Assembly: GCA_900553175.1 (NCBI GenBank)
Contig: USCH01000005.1
Location: 1-59,966, forward strand
Length of the DNA stretch: 59,966 nt
Reading direction: 5' to 3'
DNA from: an uncultured Alistipes sp.
GTDB lineage: Bacteria > Bacteroidota > Bacteroidia > Bacteroidales > Rikenellaceae
The position numbers were made by a program, and so were the translations under genes. Of the stretch, positions 1 to 10,717 are shown one piece after another (position 1 is the stretch's first letter; each line of letters opens with the position of its first letter). Below the pieces are notes generated by a model. The model was not told the origin of the DNA, did no database searches, and worked only from the letters and a program-made list of their open reading frames with translations.

Positions 1-138
1 TTCGGCTATCGCAAAAAACTCTCGGCGGTTCCGATCATTAATCGATTAAGAAAAGTGTTTTTCACAACGGCACTCCTCTTGATTTTTTCGATAAAACGGG
101 GTATTTTTGTAAAAAATCCCCAAAAAACGAAGACCGAT

Positions 139-932
139 ATGTTGAAAACCCTCTCTCTCGCCGCCGCTCTGCTGGCAGCAGGCTGCTCATCGAGCGCCCA
201 ACAGGAACCCGAGACATCACAGCCCTCCGGGGTCAAAGTCATCGCCACCGCGGTCACTGGACCGCCCCCGAATCGGCCCAGAACTCGCTTGCGTCGTTGA
301 GAAAAGCGGCCGAGGTGAAAGCCTACGGTTCGGAATTCGACGTGTGGCTGACGATCGACAACGGCCTGATCGTCAACCATGACCGTGTTTTTTCGGGTAC
401 GACGATCGACATGGAAAACTCCACGCAGAGCCAGATTTCCTCCATCGTTCTGGCCAACGGCGAACGCATCCCCACACTCCGGGAGTACCTCGAAGCCTCC
501 CTTGCGCTGCCCGACCTGCGGCTGGTTCTCGAAATGAAAGCGCTGTCGTCGGCCGCGCGCGAAAAGAAAGCCGTGGAGATGATCGTCCAGACACTCAAGC
601 GTTACGGCGTGGTGGAGCGCACCGACATCATCTCCTTCTCGCTCCATGCCTGCCAGGCTTTCCGCGAAGCGCTGCCCGACATCCGCATCTATTTTCTGGG
701 CGGCTCGCTCCCGCCGCAGCAGATCAAGGATTACGGGCTTTCGGGAATCGACTACCCCATGGAATCCCTGCGCACCAACCCCGGTTGGATCGACCAGGCG
801 CACGAGCTGGGTCTCGAAGTGAACGTCTGGACCGTCAACAGCGAAGAGGATATGCGGGAATTCATCGGCAAAGGCGTCGATTACATCACCACCGACCATC
901 CCGACCTTCTGAAAGCGCTGCTGGCAGAGTGA
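139..932 (+). pseudogene. Glycerophosphodiester phosphodiesterase lipoprotein, frameshifted
   Basis: GDPD family enzymes hydrolyse glycerophosphodiesters to an alcohol and glycerol-3-phosphate; here the protein would be a surface or periplasmic lipoprotein, because it starts MLKTLSLAAALLAAGCSSS with a lipobox cysteine at residue 16. The first frame reads to about 245 and then goes out of frame to a stop at 298-300. From about 246 the +2 frame continues the family to 932 (FDVWLT, LVLEMK, DYPMES, VNVWTVN, GVDYITTDHPD). Adding one C to the CC at 245-246 restores the catalytic HRGHW motif exactly and joins both halves into one protein of about 264 residues. This is either a recent one-base deletion or a sequencing error. 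The rest of the gene is intact, so the lesion is young. Confidence 0.85.
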
Positions 933-945
933 CGCTGCCGTCCGC

Positions 946-1521
946 TTATCGGATCGAAAAGGCCCTCAGCTCGCGCGCGAGGGCCTTTTCGTTTCCGCCC
1001 GTCAGACGGTCGACCAGCGCATGGAAGCGCGGCGAATGGTCGTGATGGACGGTATGGCACAGCTCGTGAATGATGACGTAGTCGCGCAGACGTTCGGGCA
1101 AGGTCATCAAAAACAGACTGAGCGACAAAGTATTGCGGCCCGAACAACTGCCCCACTTCGTACGGGCGGCACGGATGGTGAGGCCGGCATATCGCAGCCC
1201 CGTTTCGCGCGACAGACGTTCGACCCGGCCCGGCAGGTCGGCTTTCGCCGCGCGGCGCAGCTCCTCGATGCGGGCCCGCTCCTCCTCGGGCGGCAAAGCC
1301 GGCGGCAGCGCAGCCCGTCGGGCCGCCAGACGCTTGCGCGCCGCCTCGACCCACGCCGTTTTCTCCTCCAGAAAAGCCAGCGCCCGACGCTGCGCCACAC
1401 CGCGCGGACAGGTCACCCGCACGGCTCCCGAGGGGTGCACGCGGATCGATATGCGCCGGGCCCGCGCACTCTGCGAGAGGGTAACCTCGCCCAGCCGGGG
1501 ATGTTCGAACACGGCGATCAT
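946..1521 (-). CDS. YgjP-like M48-type zinc metallopeptidase (DUF45)
   Basis: A 191-residue soluble protein of the YgjP/DUF45 group of SprT-like zinc metallopeptidases. The HELCH zinc motif lies at residues 152-156 with a further histidine in DHS at 161-163, preceded by the diagnostic WGSC at 123-126. The N-terminal half (5-50) is the usual beta-rich DUF45 segment (RRISIRVHPSG). The substrate is unknown for the family. The ATG overlaps the stop of the upstream DUF4153 gene in an ATGA arrangement (1518-1521), so the two are translationally coupled and co-transcribed. Confidence 0.88.
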   Translation of the reverse strand: MIAVFEHPRLGEVTLSQSARARRISIRVHPSGAVRVTCPRGVAQRRALAFLEEKTAWVEAARKRLAARRAALPPALPPEEERARIEELRRAAKADLPGRVERLSRETGLRYAGLTIRAARTKWGSCSGRNTLSLSLFLMTLPERLRDYVIIHELCHTVHHDHSPRFHALVDRLTGGNEKALARELRAFSIR

Positions 1522-3263
1522 CGGGTCAGCACCGCGTCGATTTCGGCATCGGACACCCGCAGCCCCGTGTCGTGGCTCTCGAACGTCACGCTCGAAAAGA
1601 CGATCAGCAGCTCCTCGTCGCGATAGACCAGCGGTTCGCCCGGAGCATTCTGCAAACACTCCGCATCGGGAACTACACCCTCCCCGATGCCGGCGGAGCG
1701 GAGCAGTCCGGCGACCAGCGCCGCCGACGGAATCACCGCATCGGGATGCCCGCCTCCGAAACGCAGGTGCAGGTCGCCCTCTTCGAGGCGGAAGCCGGGT
1801 GTTCCGTCGCCCGTCCACGACTTCATCCTCACATGAAGTTCGGAGTATCCGCCCGCGTCCGGAACCCGGAACCCGAACGGAGCCACGGCATTCAGGCAGG
1901 CCGCGACCTCTTCCGCCTGTACGGTGTCGGCCGCAAGTTCCCAGCCGTAAACCACATAGTCGCGGTATTTCGGCGGGATGGATTCCCGAATCTGCCGCAT
2001 CTTCACGCCGAAACGGGCGAAAGCCGCCGAATCGCGGTCGGCAACGTAGTCCGCCGCCTCGTAAAACTCGCGGATGTCGGACCTCCGCAGCGAATCCATC
2101 CGGCACAACGCTTCCAGCCGGATCGCGCCCGTGTCGTCGAGCAGCTCCAGATGCCGGGCCAGACGTTCGGTCCTATTCAGCTGCGACCTCACGGCAATGG
2201 GCTCCGGAGCGAACGCAGGCACATAAGCTACGGATGCGAAGATCACGAATCCCGCGATGCAGACCCACAGATAACGCCCCGTGCGGCACGACAGGAACAG
2301 CAGCACGCAGAGCGTCATCAAGCCGCCGCACACCAGAAGCCATACCCGCGGCACCGTCAGTCCGTATTCGCCCACACGCCGTGCGACGCCGACCCAGAAC
2401 AACGCCAGCGGCACCAGCGACACCAGACTGAAACGGTCGAAGAACCAGCCGTAGCGCCGCGAGGTCAGCAGTTCCCGCAAAGCCTTGACGATCAAAGCCG
2501 TCATCGTGAATCCGAAAACCAGATAGGCCACGCCTCCCTCGGGCAGCGACCGCATGACGAGGATTTTGGCCGCATAGAGGTAGAGGATGGCCGTATAGAT
2601 CAGCAGCGCCGGAGCGACGATGTAATCGAACAGCACGGTCAGGACACGGCCGCCCCGCACCCCGGCGCCGCGCCAGCGGTCGGCCATCATCAGAAAAAGC
2701 ATCGGCACGGCCAGCGATTCGCAGATCGTCACGGCCCACACCGCCACGTGGCGGATCCACGCGCCCTCCAGTCCGAAAATATAGGTCGTAGAGTAGAGAA
2801 TGGCGTAAAAGAGGCCCAGCGCCACGTTGGCGAAGAGTTCGGCCAGCACCAGCGAGCGCAGCCAGATCATCGCATCGTTCACGAACCGATCGTTGCTCAC
2901 AGCCCGCGAACTTGCGAGCAGCGCCAGCGGCGCCAGTATGCCCAGCGTGACGACATGCTGCGTCGTGCCGATCCAGGCTTCCAACCCCGGACACAGCGAG
3001 AGAGGCACGATCGGCACCCAGCAAACCCAGTAGACCTTGCGCCACGGACCGCATCCCGCCAGGTTGTTCACCGCCAGCGCCAGCACAAAGAAAATCGGCA
3101 CCAGATTGAGCTGCGCAAAAGAGTGTACCCAATCGAGTTCGTAGGTCAGCAGGCCGCACACGCAGGCGTAGATCGCAAGCGCCATCTCCACGGGATAGGC
3201 TTTCGCGACCCGCACGACTCCTTCGCGGAGCAGCCGTGCATAACGTTTCAGATCGATCTTCAT
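1518..3263 (-). CDS. DUF4153 domain membrane protein
   Basis: A 581-residue integral membrane protein. Roughly residues 20-370 carry many hydrophobic helices (MALAIYACVCGLLTY, LVPIFFVLALAVNNLAG and others), matching the DUF4153 family; the last 200 residues are hydrophilic and probably form a soluble domain. Function is unknown. The start chosen is the ATG before KIDLKRYARLL; further upstream the frame reads through Arg/Ala-rich sequence that does not look coding. It overlaps the YgjP-like gene by 4 nt. No TAnnTTTG box was found in the 228 nt upstream. Confidence 0.8.
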   Translation of the reverse strand: MKIDLKRYARLLREGVVRVAKAYPVEMALAIYACVCGLLTYELDWVHSFAQLNLVPIFFVLALAVNNLAGCGPWRKVYWVCWVPIVPLSLCPGLEAWIGTTQHVVTLGILAPLALLASSRAVSNDRFVNDAMIWLRSLVLAELFANVALGLFYAILYSTTYIFGLEGAWIRHVAVWAVTICESLAVPMLFLMMADRWRGAGVRGGRVLTVLFDYIVAPALLIYTAILYLYAAKILVMRSLPEGGVAYLVFGFTMTALIVKALRELLTSRRYGWFFDRFSLVSLVPLALFWVGVARRVGEYGLTVPRVWLLVCGGLMTLCVLLFLSCRTGRYLWVCIAGFVIFASVAYVPAFAPEPIAVRSQLNRTERLARHLELLDDTGAIRLEALCRMDSLRRSDIREFYEAADYVADRDSAAFARFGVKMRQIRESIPPKYRDYVVYGWELAADTVQAEEVAACLNAVAPFGFRVPDAGGYSELHVRMKSWTGDGTPGFRLEEGDLHLRFGGGHPDAVIPSAALVAGLLRSAGIGEGVVPDAECLQNAPGEPLVYRDEELLIVFSSVTFESHDTGLRVSDAEIDAVLTR

Positions 3264-3491
3264 CTTTTTCAGGCAATTATCTGTTTTACTCGATTTCGAC
3301 AATGATTGCGAATTCCCGACCCGGCGAAGGGAGAGGGCGGCGCAGGATTTTTCGCGAGGCGGAGCCAGCGGAGGTGCAGCACAGGAATTGCGCAAGCCTA
3401 CGCCCGGCGTGGCTCCGGCTTGCGGGTCCGACGACTGACTTTTTATTGCCAGGCCCCGGGCCGTGCGGGCCGCTGCCCCACAGAGGCGCCC

Positions 3492-4226
3492 TTATTCTCC
3501 GATCCGCTGCCGCACCGCCTCGAAAAGCATCACGGCCGCCGCGGCCGAGACGTTCAGCGACTCGATGTGCCCGATCATGGGAATGGCCAGCCGCTCGTCG
3601 CACATCTTCAGTACCTCCTTCGAGATGCCCGTGTCCTCGGCCCCCATGACGAGCACCGTAGGCTTGCGGAAGTCGGCGTCGTAGAGCAGTTTGCGGCTCT
3701 TCTCGGTTGCGGCGACCACCTGGAAACCCTCGGCCTGCAACGCCTTGAGCGTGTTGCGCACCGACCCCACGCGGCACACCGGGATCGTCATCAGCGCCCC
3801 GGCCGACGCGCGGATCGCCTCGGCATTGACCGGCGCGGAGTTCTTCAGCGGTGCGATCAGGCCGTGGGCCCCGGCGCACTCGGCCGAACGGGCGATGGCC
3901 CCGAAGTTGCGCACGTCGGTCACCCCGTCGAAAAGCACGATAAGCGGCGTCTCGTCCTCGGGCACACGCTCCAGAATGTCGGCCAGCCCGACATACTCGA
4001 TGGCGGCGATCTGCGCCACGACGCCCTGGTAGTTGCCGCGCGTGAGGCGGTCGAGTTTTTCGACGGGCACCTCCTGGTAGCGCACCCGATGGCGGATGCA
4101 AAGGTCTTTGAGCTCCTGCATCAACTGCCCTTCGGCTCCTTTGCGGATGTAGAGCCGCTCGATCTGCCGGCCCGCCTCGATGGCCTCGGCCACGGGCCGG
4201 ATGCCGAAAACAAGGTTGTCGTTCAT
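3492..4226 (-). CDS. rlmB: TrmH/SpoU-family 23S rRNA 2'-O-methyltransferase
   Basis: A 244-residue SPOUT methyltransferase that probably methylates the 2'-O of a guanosine in 23S rRNA (G2251 in E. coli). An N-terminal SpoU substrate-binding domain (VFGIRPVAEAI, residues 6-16) is followed by the knotted catalytic domain with motif 1 NFGAIARSAE (107-116), motif 2 VLVMGAEDTGIS (191-202) and motif 3 IPMIGHIESLNVSAAAAVML (215-234). Length is normal for RlmB. The exact target nucleotide is inferred from the family. It stands alone with its own likely promoter at 4273-4280. Confidence 0.9.
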   Translation of the reverse strand: MNDNLVFGIRPVAEAIEAGRQIERLYIRKGAEGQLMQELKDLCIRHRVRYQEVPVEKLDRLTRGNYQGVVAQIAAIEYVGLADILERVPEDETPLIVLFDGVTDVRNFGAIARSAECAGAHGLIAPLKNSAPVNAEAIRASAGALMTIPVCRVGSVRNTLKALQAEGFQVVAATEKSRKLLYDADFRKPTVLVMGAEDTGISKEVLKMCDERLAIPMIGHIESLNVSAAAAVMLFEAVRQRIGE

Positions 4227-4272
4227 GATTGTCTATCGTATTTATTCACAATTCGTTCGGATCGCATGCCCT

Positions 4273-4280
4273 CAAAATTA
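4273..4280 (-). promoter_or_regulatory. Putative -7 box of rlmB
   Basis: TAATTTTG on the minus strand fits the Bacteroidetes TAnnTTTG box and lies 46 nt before the rlmB start, giving a leader of about 40 nt. No clear -33 element was found. Confidence 0.45.
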
Positions 4281-4353
4281 TTCGGGCTGAAGCCTGCGGG
4301 GGAATGCAGCGCTCAAGTTGCGGGCCTCCGTGCGGCGGAAGCTTCGGCCCGCA

Positions 4354-4371
4354 CCGGCCCCTGAAGGCCGG
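4354..4371 (-). terminator. Weak hairpin downstream of the ABC-F gene
   Basis: CCGGCC / GGCCGG with a 6-nt loop lies 40 nt past the ABC-F stop. There is no U-tract, so termination is uncertain. Confidence 0.25.
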
Positions 4372-4410
4372 GAAACATCCCCGACTGCGAGTTGCAAAAC
4401 CCCGCCCGAT

Positions 4411-6345
<1,935 letters not shown>

Positions 6346-6349
6346 GCCG

Positions 6350-6357
6350 CAAAGGTA
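6350..6357 (-). promoter_or_regulatory. -7 box immediately before the ABC-F start
   Basis: TACCTTTG on the minus strand, followed by CGGC and the ATG. Only 4 nt separate box and start codon, predicting a leaderless transcript. Confidence 0.6.
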
Positions 6358-6397
6358 GCGATTTATCGCGACAATATCCCCATAACGGAGCGGGAAT

Positions 6398-7048
6398 TCA
6401 GGCTTCGAGCATCCGCACGATTTCGGCTTCGGGATCGGCGGCGCCGAAAACGCTGCTCCCCGCCACCAGCACATCGGCCCCCGCTGCGTAGATTTCGCCC
6501 GCATTGCGGGCCGAAATGCCGCCGTCGACCTCGATGATCGTAGAGAGCCCCTGTTCGCGGCTCATGGCCCGCAGCTCGGCGATCTTTCCGAGCGCCCCGG
6601 GGATGAACGCCTGCCCGCCGAAGCCGGGTTCGACGCTCATGACGAGCACCATGTCGACCAAAGGCAGCACTTCGCGCAGCACCCCGGCGGGTGTGGCGGG
6701 CTTGATCGAAATGCCGGCCTGCGCCCCCGCCCTGCGGATGCGGTCCACACAGCCGGCGATGTCGCGGGCGGCCTCGTAGTGGAACGTCACGATGCCGGCG
6801 CCTGCCTCGACGAACCGTTCGACGTACCGTTCGGGGTCGACGATCATCAGATGCACGTCGAGGAACTTGTCCGTAGCCTTGCGGATGGCCTTCATGACGG
6901 GGAATCCGAACGAAATGTTGGGGACGAAGACGCCGTCCATGACGTCGATATGGACCCATTCGGCGGCGCTGCGGCCGATCATGCGGGTGTCGCGGTCGAG
7001 GTGGCCGAAGTCGGCCGAAAGCATCGAGGGAGCTACGATTCGCTGCAT
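6398..7048 (-). CDS. rpe: Ribulose-phosphate 3-epimerase
   Basis: A 216-residue TIM-barrel enzyme interconverting D-ribulose 5-phosphate and D-xylulose 5-phosphate in the pentose phosphate pathway. Family motifs are all present: the N-terminal APSMLSADF, metal-site HIDVMDGVFVPN (residues 33-44), DVHLMI (64-69), MSVEPGFGGQ (138-147) and the phosphate-binding EVDGGIS (173-179). Length is normal. It lies 52 nt upstream of the ABC-F gene on the same strand, but that gene has its own box in the gap. Confidence 0.96.
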   Translation of the reverse strand: MQRIVAPSMLSADFGHLDRDTRMIGRSAAEWVHIDVMDGVFVPNISFGFPVMKAIRKATDKFLDVHLMIVDPERYVERFVEAGAGIVTFHYEAARDIAGCVDRIRRAGAQAGISIKPATPAGVLREVLPLVDMVLVMSVEPGFGGQAFIPGALGKIAELRAMSREQGLSTIIEVDGGISARNAGEIYAAGADVLVAGSSVFGAADPEAEIVRMLEA

Positions 7049-7071
7049 AGTGTTCAGGATATTGCCAGGGA

Positions 7072-7079
7072 CAAATATA
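7072..7079 (-). promoter_or_regulatory. -7 box of rpe
   Basis: TATATTTG on the minus strand, 23 nt before the rpe ATG, giving a leader of about 18 nt. Confidence 0.55.
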
Positions 7080-7269
7080 CGAAAATAAGGCGAAAAGCAA
7101 AAGGCCCCAAACCCCGTCCGCCGGGCGGAGGCGATGAGGTCCGCCTGGCCACGGCCGCGACGACCTCGTCGGCAGGTGCAGGAAGCTCCGGAAGCGGCGG
7201 AATATCCGGAATGGAGCCAAAATCATGCAAAAATCGCGGTCGGATGCCTGTTCTACGGGAAATAATCGT

Positions 7270-7277
7270 TAATTTTG
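7270..7277 (+). promoter_or_regulatory. -7 box immediately before rmuC
   Basis: TAATTTTG followed by TCGAC and the ATG at 7283: 5 nt spacing, predicting a leaderless or nearly leaderless mRNA. Confidence 0.55.
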
Positions 7278-7282
7278 TCGAC

Positions 7283-8599
7283 ATGGAAACCTTTCTGATC
7301 GCGGCAGTCGCACTGTCGGGAGCGCTGGCCGTGGCGCTCGGCGTGATCTGCCTGTTCCAGCGCCACGAAACGGCACGTTTGCAAACGGAGAGAAGCGCGG
7401 CGGAGAGCCTCCGCGCAAAGGCCGAAGAGGAGCTCCGCCTCCAGACCGAGCAGCGGACCCGCGCGGAGGCCGAGCTGTCGGCCGTGCGGGCGGCGGCTGC
7501 GGCCGAAATCGCCACGCTCAAGGCCCGCGAAAGCGAGCGGCGCGAGGCCGAACGCGAGGAGCGCGAAAAGATGCGGGAGACCCTGCGCCTGCAATTCCGC
7601 GACCTGGCGGGCGAAATTCTGGGCGAGCAGTCGCAGCGTTTCCGCCAGACGAGCCAGGAGTCGATCGACCAGCTGCTCAAGCCGTTCCGCGACAAGATCG
7701 CCGACTTCCGCACGCGCGTCGAGGAGATCCACACGGCCCAGACCTCGCAGCGCGGCGAACTGAAAAACGAAATCCGCCGGCTGGCGGAGCTCAACCGAAC
7801 GATCTCGGCCGACGCGCAGAATCTGACCAACGCGCTGAAAGGCAACTCGAAAATCCAGGGCGACTGGGGCGAAATGCTGCTGGAGACGATCCTCGACAAC
7901 TCGTCGCTGCTCAAGGGCATCCACTACGAGACCCAATGCAACCTCAAGGATGCCGAAGGCCGCAACCTGCGGCCCGACGTGGTGCTGCATCTGCCCGAAA
8001 AGAGAAACATCGTCATCGACTCGAAAGTCTCGCTGACGGCCTTTCTCGACTACACGGCCTGCGACGACGAGGCGCAGCGCCGCCGCCATCTGGCCGCCCA
8101 CGTCGCCTCGGTGCGTCAGCACGTGGCCGAGCTGGGACGCAAGGAGTACCAGCGGCTGCTCGCCTCGCCCGACTTCGTCATCATGTTCATCCCCAACGAA
8201 CCGGCATTCCTGGCCGCATTGCAGAGCGATCCGGCCATCTGGTCCGACGCCTACGAACGGAAGGTGATCGTCTCGTCGCCGACCAACCTCTTCGCACTGC
8301 TGAAGATGGTCGCCGACCTCTGGAAATACAACGATCAGGACAAGAACACCAAGGAGATTGCCTCGTGCGGGCTGAAACTCTACGAGCAGCTGGTGGCCTT
8401 CACCTCCTCGCTCGAAGGGGTCGGAGCGGCGCTCGGCAAGGCACGTGACGCCTACGACGACGCCTACAAACGTCTTTGCCAAGGCAACGACAACATCATC
8501 CGCGTGGGCGAACGGTTGCGCAGGACCGCCCGGCTTCAGACCAAGAAGCAGCAGTCGGCCCGCACGCTGGAACTGGCCGGAGAGGAGAGTGACGCCTGA
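7283..8599 (+). CDS. rmuC: RmuC-family DNA recombination protein
   Basis: A 438-residue protein. An N-terminal membrane anchor (residues 2-24, FLIAAVALSGALAVALGVICLF) is followed by a long Arg/Glu/Ala-rich coiled coil (about 28-190), then the RmuC nuclease-fold domain (about 190-400) with GNSKIQGDWGE, LRPDVVLHLPE, IVIDSKVSL and PTNLFALLKMV. RmuC limits inversion and rearrangement at inverted repeats in E. coli; the biochemical role is poorly defined. The ATG at 7283 is preferred to one at 7244 because it sits 5 nt past a -7 box and directly precedes the membrane segment. It converges with the helical protein gene 8 nt downstream. Confidence 0.9.
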   Translation: METFLIAAVALSGALAVALGVICLFQRHETARLQTERSAAESLRAKAEEELRLQTEQRTRAEAELSAVRAAAAAEIATLKARESERREAEREEREKMRETLRLQFRDLAGEILGEQSQRFRQTSQESIDQLLKPFRDKIADFRTRVEEIHTAQTSQRGELKNEIRRLAELNRTISADAQNLTNALKGNSKIQGDWGEMLLETILDNSSLLKGIHYETQCNLKDAEGRNLRPDVVLHLPEKRNIVIDSKVSLTAFLDYTACDDEAQRRRHLAAHVASVRQHVAELGRKEYQRLLASPDFVIMFIPNEPAFLAALQSDPAIWSDAYERKVIVSSPTNLFALLKMVADLWKYNDQDKNTKEIASCGLKLYEQLVAFTSSLEGVGAALGKARDAYDDAYKRLCQGNDNIIRVGERLRRTARLQTKKQQSARTLELAGEESDA

Positions 8600-8607
8600 A
8601 TGGGGAA

Positions 8608-9159
8608 TCAGCCGGCCTGCCAGCTGCCGCGCCACCGGGCGCAGAGGCCGGGCGTCGGCGCGTTGAGCTGCGTTTCGACGAGGTCGTCCCACGAATCGGC
8701 GACCCACGGAACGCGGGCGCGGCATATTTTGAGAATCTCGACCGCCCAAATCCTGACCGCCACCTTCGCAGCCGGATCAATGGCCCACCCGGCCGCCGTC
8801 GCGGCGATGGCATCCCAAATTTCGGGTGCGGGCGAGAAACGGGCGAGAAGGTCGGTCATGATTTTACCGAAATGACGCCGGGCGCCGGGATCGGTGCAGG
8901 TATGGAAATCGACCCGGCAGAAACGGTCGGCGAAAGGCTCGAAGCGTTTGTGCGCACCGAAATAGATGCGCTCGAGCACGTAAGCGCTGCGAAACGTCAG
9001 TTTGTGCCGTCCGTCGGCCGACAACCCCGCACAAGGCTCCGTGGCAAAGGCATAAAGAGATCCGAGCGCATCGGCTTCGAGGACACGTGCGGCCAGATCT
9101 TCAGCGAAACGGGCTCCGAAATCGCCCGTAAGCCGGGAGGCGAGCTCTTCGGCAGTCAT
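8608..9159 (-). CDS. Small alpha-helical (HEAT-like) protein, tsaB-linked
   Basis: A 183-residue soluble protein, predicted all-helical, with repeated helix pairs such as FRSAYVLERIYF and AVRIWAVEILKIC that resemble HEAT-type repeats. It looks like a Bacteroidetes family of about 180-190 residues that databases sometimes mislabel as adenylosuccinate lyase; no lyase signature is visible. Its ATG overlaps the tsaB stop (ATGA, 9156-9159), so it is translationally coupled to tsaB. A scaffolding role is possible but not shown. Confidence 0.7.
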   Translation of the reverse strand: MTAEELASRLTGDFGARFAEDLAARVLEADALGSLYAFATEPCAGLSADGRHKLTFRSAYVLERIYFGAHKRFEPFADRFCRVDFHTCTDPGARRHFGKIMTDLLARFSPAPEIWDAIAATAAGWAIDPAAKVAVRIWAVEILKICRARVPWVADSWDDLVETQLNAPTPGLCARWRGSWQAG

Positions 9160-9875
9160 CGACCGGTCCGGAAAAGACTCTTTTTCGAAGTCGTGACGAC
9201 GAAATCCTTCAGATAGAACGGTTCGAAGTAGGCCACGTCCTCCGTGCGCCCCTCGTCGAGCGCCCGCTGGGCCAGCCGGGCCAGACCGCGTGCCGAGGGC
9301 GTCACCTCGACCAAGCGGGCGTCGGGCAGCAGATCGGCGCATTTGCGCGCTCCGCTGCCGAAGATGACGAACGGACGCCCCGAAGCACGGAATGCGGCGA
9401 AACTGCCGCTGTCGACGACCTCGGCCGCCACCTCCGACTGCGCTGCCCCCGTGCTGTCGAACACCTGCGCATAGACCTCCATGCGCCGGGCGTCGACCAT
9501 CGGGCACAGCAGCGCCCGATCCCAGTCGTCGACCGCAATGATGCCGGCTTCGTAGTCCTCGCGGGCCACCTCGGCCAGAGCGTCGAGCGACCCCACGGCG
9601 AGCAGCGGTTTGCCCAGCCCGTAGCAGAGTCCCTTGGCGAACGACACGCCGATGCGCAGTCCGGTATAGGAGCCGGGGCCGCGGCCGACGGCCACGGCAT
9701 CGAGCTCATCGGCGCCGATGCCCGTTTCGCGCAGCAGTTCGTCGACGAAGACCCCCACCTTGCGGGCATGGTCGCGCCCCTCGTCGCTCTCGCGCAACGA
9801 CACCAGTTCGCCGTCGCGCGCAATGCCGGCCGAGCAGATGTCCGTGCCGGTCTCGATGCAAAGGATCAAAGACAT
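9156..9875 (-). CDS. tsaB: tRNA threonylcarbamoyladenosine biosynthesis protein TsaB
   Basis: A 239-residue ASKHA-fold protein that partners TsaD and TsaE to make t6A37 on tRNAs decoding ANN codons. N-terminal LCIETGTDICSAGI, VGVFVDELL and the family hallmark GRGPGSYTGLRIG (about 69-81) are present, while the TsaD metal-binding histidines are absent, as expected for TsaB. It lies 47 nt after the HAD phosphatase and is probably part of a smpB-HAD-tsaB-helical protein transcript. Confidence 0.93.
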   Translation of the reverse strand: MSLILCIETGTDICSAGIARDGELVSLRESDEGRDHARKVGVFVDELLRETGIGADELDAVAVGRGPGSYTGLRIGVSFAKGLCYGLGKPLLAVGSLDALAEVAREDYEAGIIAVDDWDRALLCPMVDARRMEVYAQVFDSTGAAQSEVAAEVVDSGSFAAFRASGRPFVIFGSGARKCADLLPDARLVEVTPSARGLARLAQRALDEGRTEDVAYFEPFYLKDFVVTTSKKSLFRTGR

Positions 9876-9922
9876 ATTCTCAAAAAGTGAACATTAACAA
9901 GATGAAACATGAACGCCGGGGT

Positions 9923-10717
9923 TCACGGCCGGATTCCGCTCCCGATCACGCCGAAATGTTCGAGCGCCCGCCGGATGCCATCGTCGTCGACCGCCGCCGT
10001 CACATGGTCGGCCGCAGCCTTCACCGCATCGGACGCACCGCCCATCGCCACGCCGATGCCCGCCGCTCGCAGCATGGGGATGTCGTTGCCGCCGTCGCCG
10101 AAAGCCATCGCATCGCCTTCGGCGATGCCGAACCGCTCCAGGAACCGGTGCATGCCCGTCGCCTTGTCGACGCCGGCCACGTCGATGTCGGCGAAAAGCG
10201 GCATCCAGCGGCTCGCCGACAGCGCGGGCAGCTCGGCCATCACCCGCTGCTGAACGGCTTCGTCGCAGAAGAAGCACATCTGGCAGCACACGCGCTCTTC
10301 GAACAGCCTCCGCAGATCGGTCGGCTCCGGGACGGGATGGTCGATCATGCGCACCATGCGCACCACCTCGGGCGTCACCCGGTCGACATAGATGCCGTCG
10401 GCGAACTCCAGCGCCACGGCGAAGCCATAGCGGCGGGCGAGCTCCAGACTGCGCTCGAAATCGGCCTGCGGAATCGGCGTGCGGGCGACGATGCCGCCAT
10501 CGGGCAGCACGCACTCGGCTCCGTTGAGCGCCACCACGCCGTCGCGCGGCAGGCCGGACAGAGGAGCCAGATTGCCCGCGGCCCGGCCCGTGGCGATGAC
10601 GATCTTCACGCCCCGCTCATGCGCCTCCCGAAGGGCTTCCCGGGTCGAATCGGGCACCCGATGGGTGTCGAAACTCAACAGCGTGCCGTCGACATCGAAA
10701 AAAAGAGCGCGGATCAT
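9923..10717 (-). CDS. Cof-type HAD-IIB family phosphatase
   Basis: A 264-residue haloacid dehalogenase-superfamily hydrolase. Motif I DVDGTL (residues 8-13) supplies the nucleophile Asp, motif II is IATGR, and motif III/IV AFGDGGNDIPML near residue 205-216 binds Mg. The cap between about 85 and 190 is the C2 (Cof/YbiV) type, so it probably acts on sugar phosphates or other small phosphates; the substrate cannot be told. The start overlaps the smpB stop (ATGA, 10714-10717), indicating translational coupling. Confidence 0.9.
   Translation of the reverse strand: MIRALFFDVDGTLLSFDTHRVPDSTREALREAHERGVKIVIATGRAAGNLAPLSGLPRDGVVALNGAECVLPDGGIVARTPIPQADFERSLELARRYGFAVALEFADGIYVDRVTPEVVRMVRMIDHPVPEPTDLRRLFEERVCCQMCFFCDEAVQQRVMAELPALSASRWMPLFADIDVAGVDKATGMHRFLERFGIAEGDAMAFGDGGNDIPMLRAAGIGVAMGGASDAVKAAADHVTAAVDDDGIRRALEHFGVIGSGIRP

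Noticed and set aside
2..49. Tail of an upstream gene ending at 47-49
   Set aside because: The 15-codon stretch is too short to identify, and another frame remains open over the same bases.
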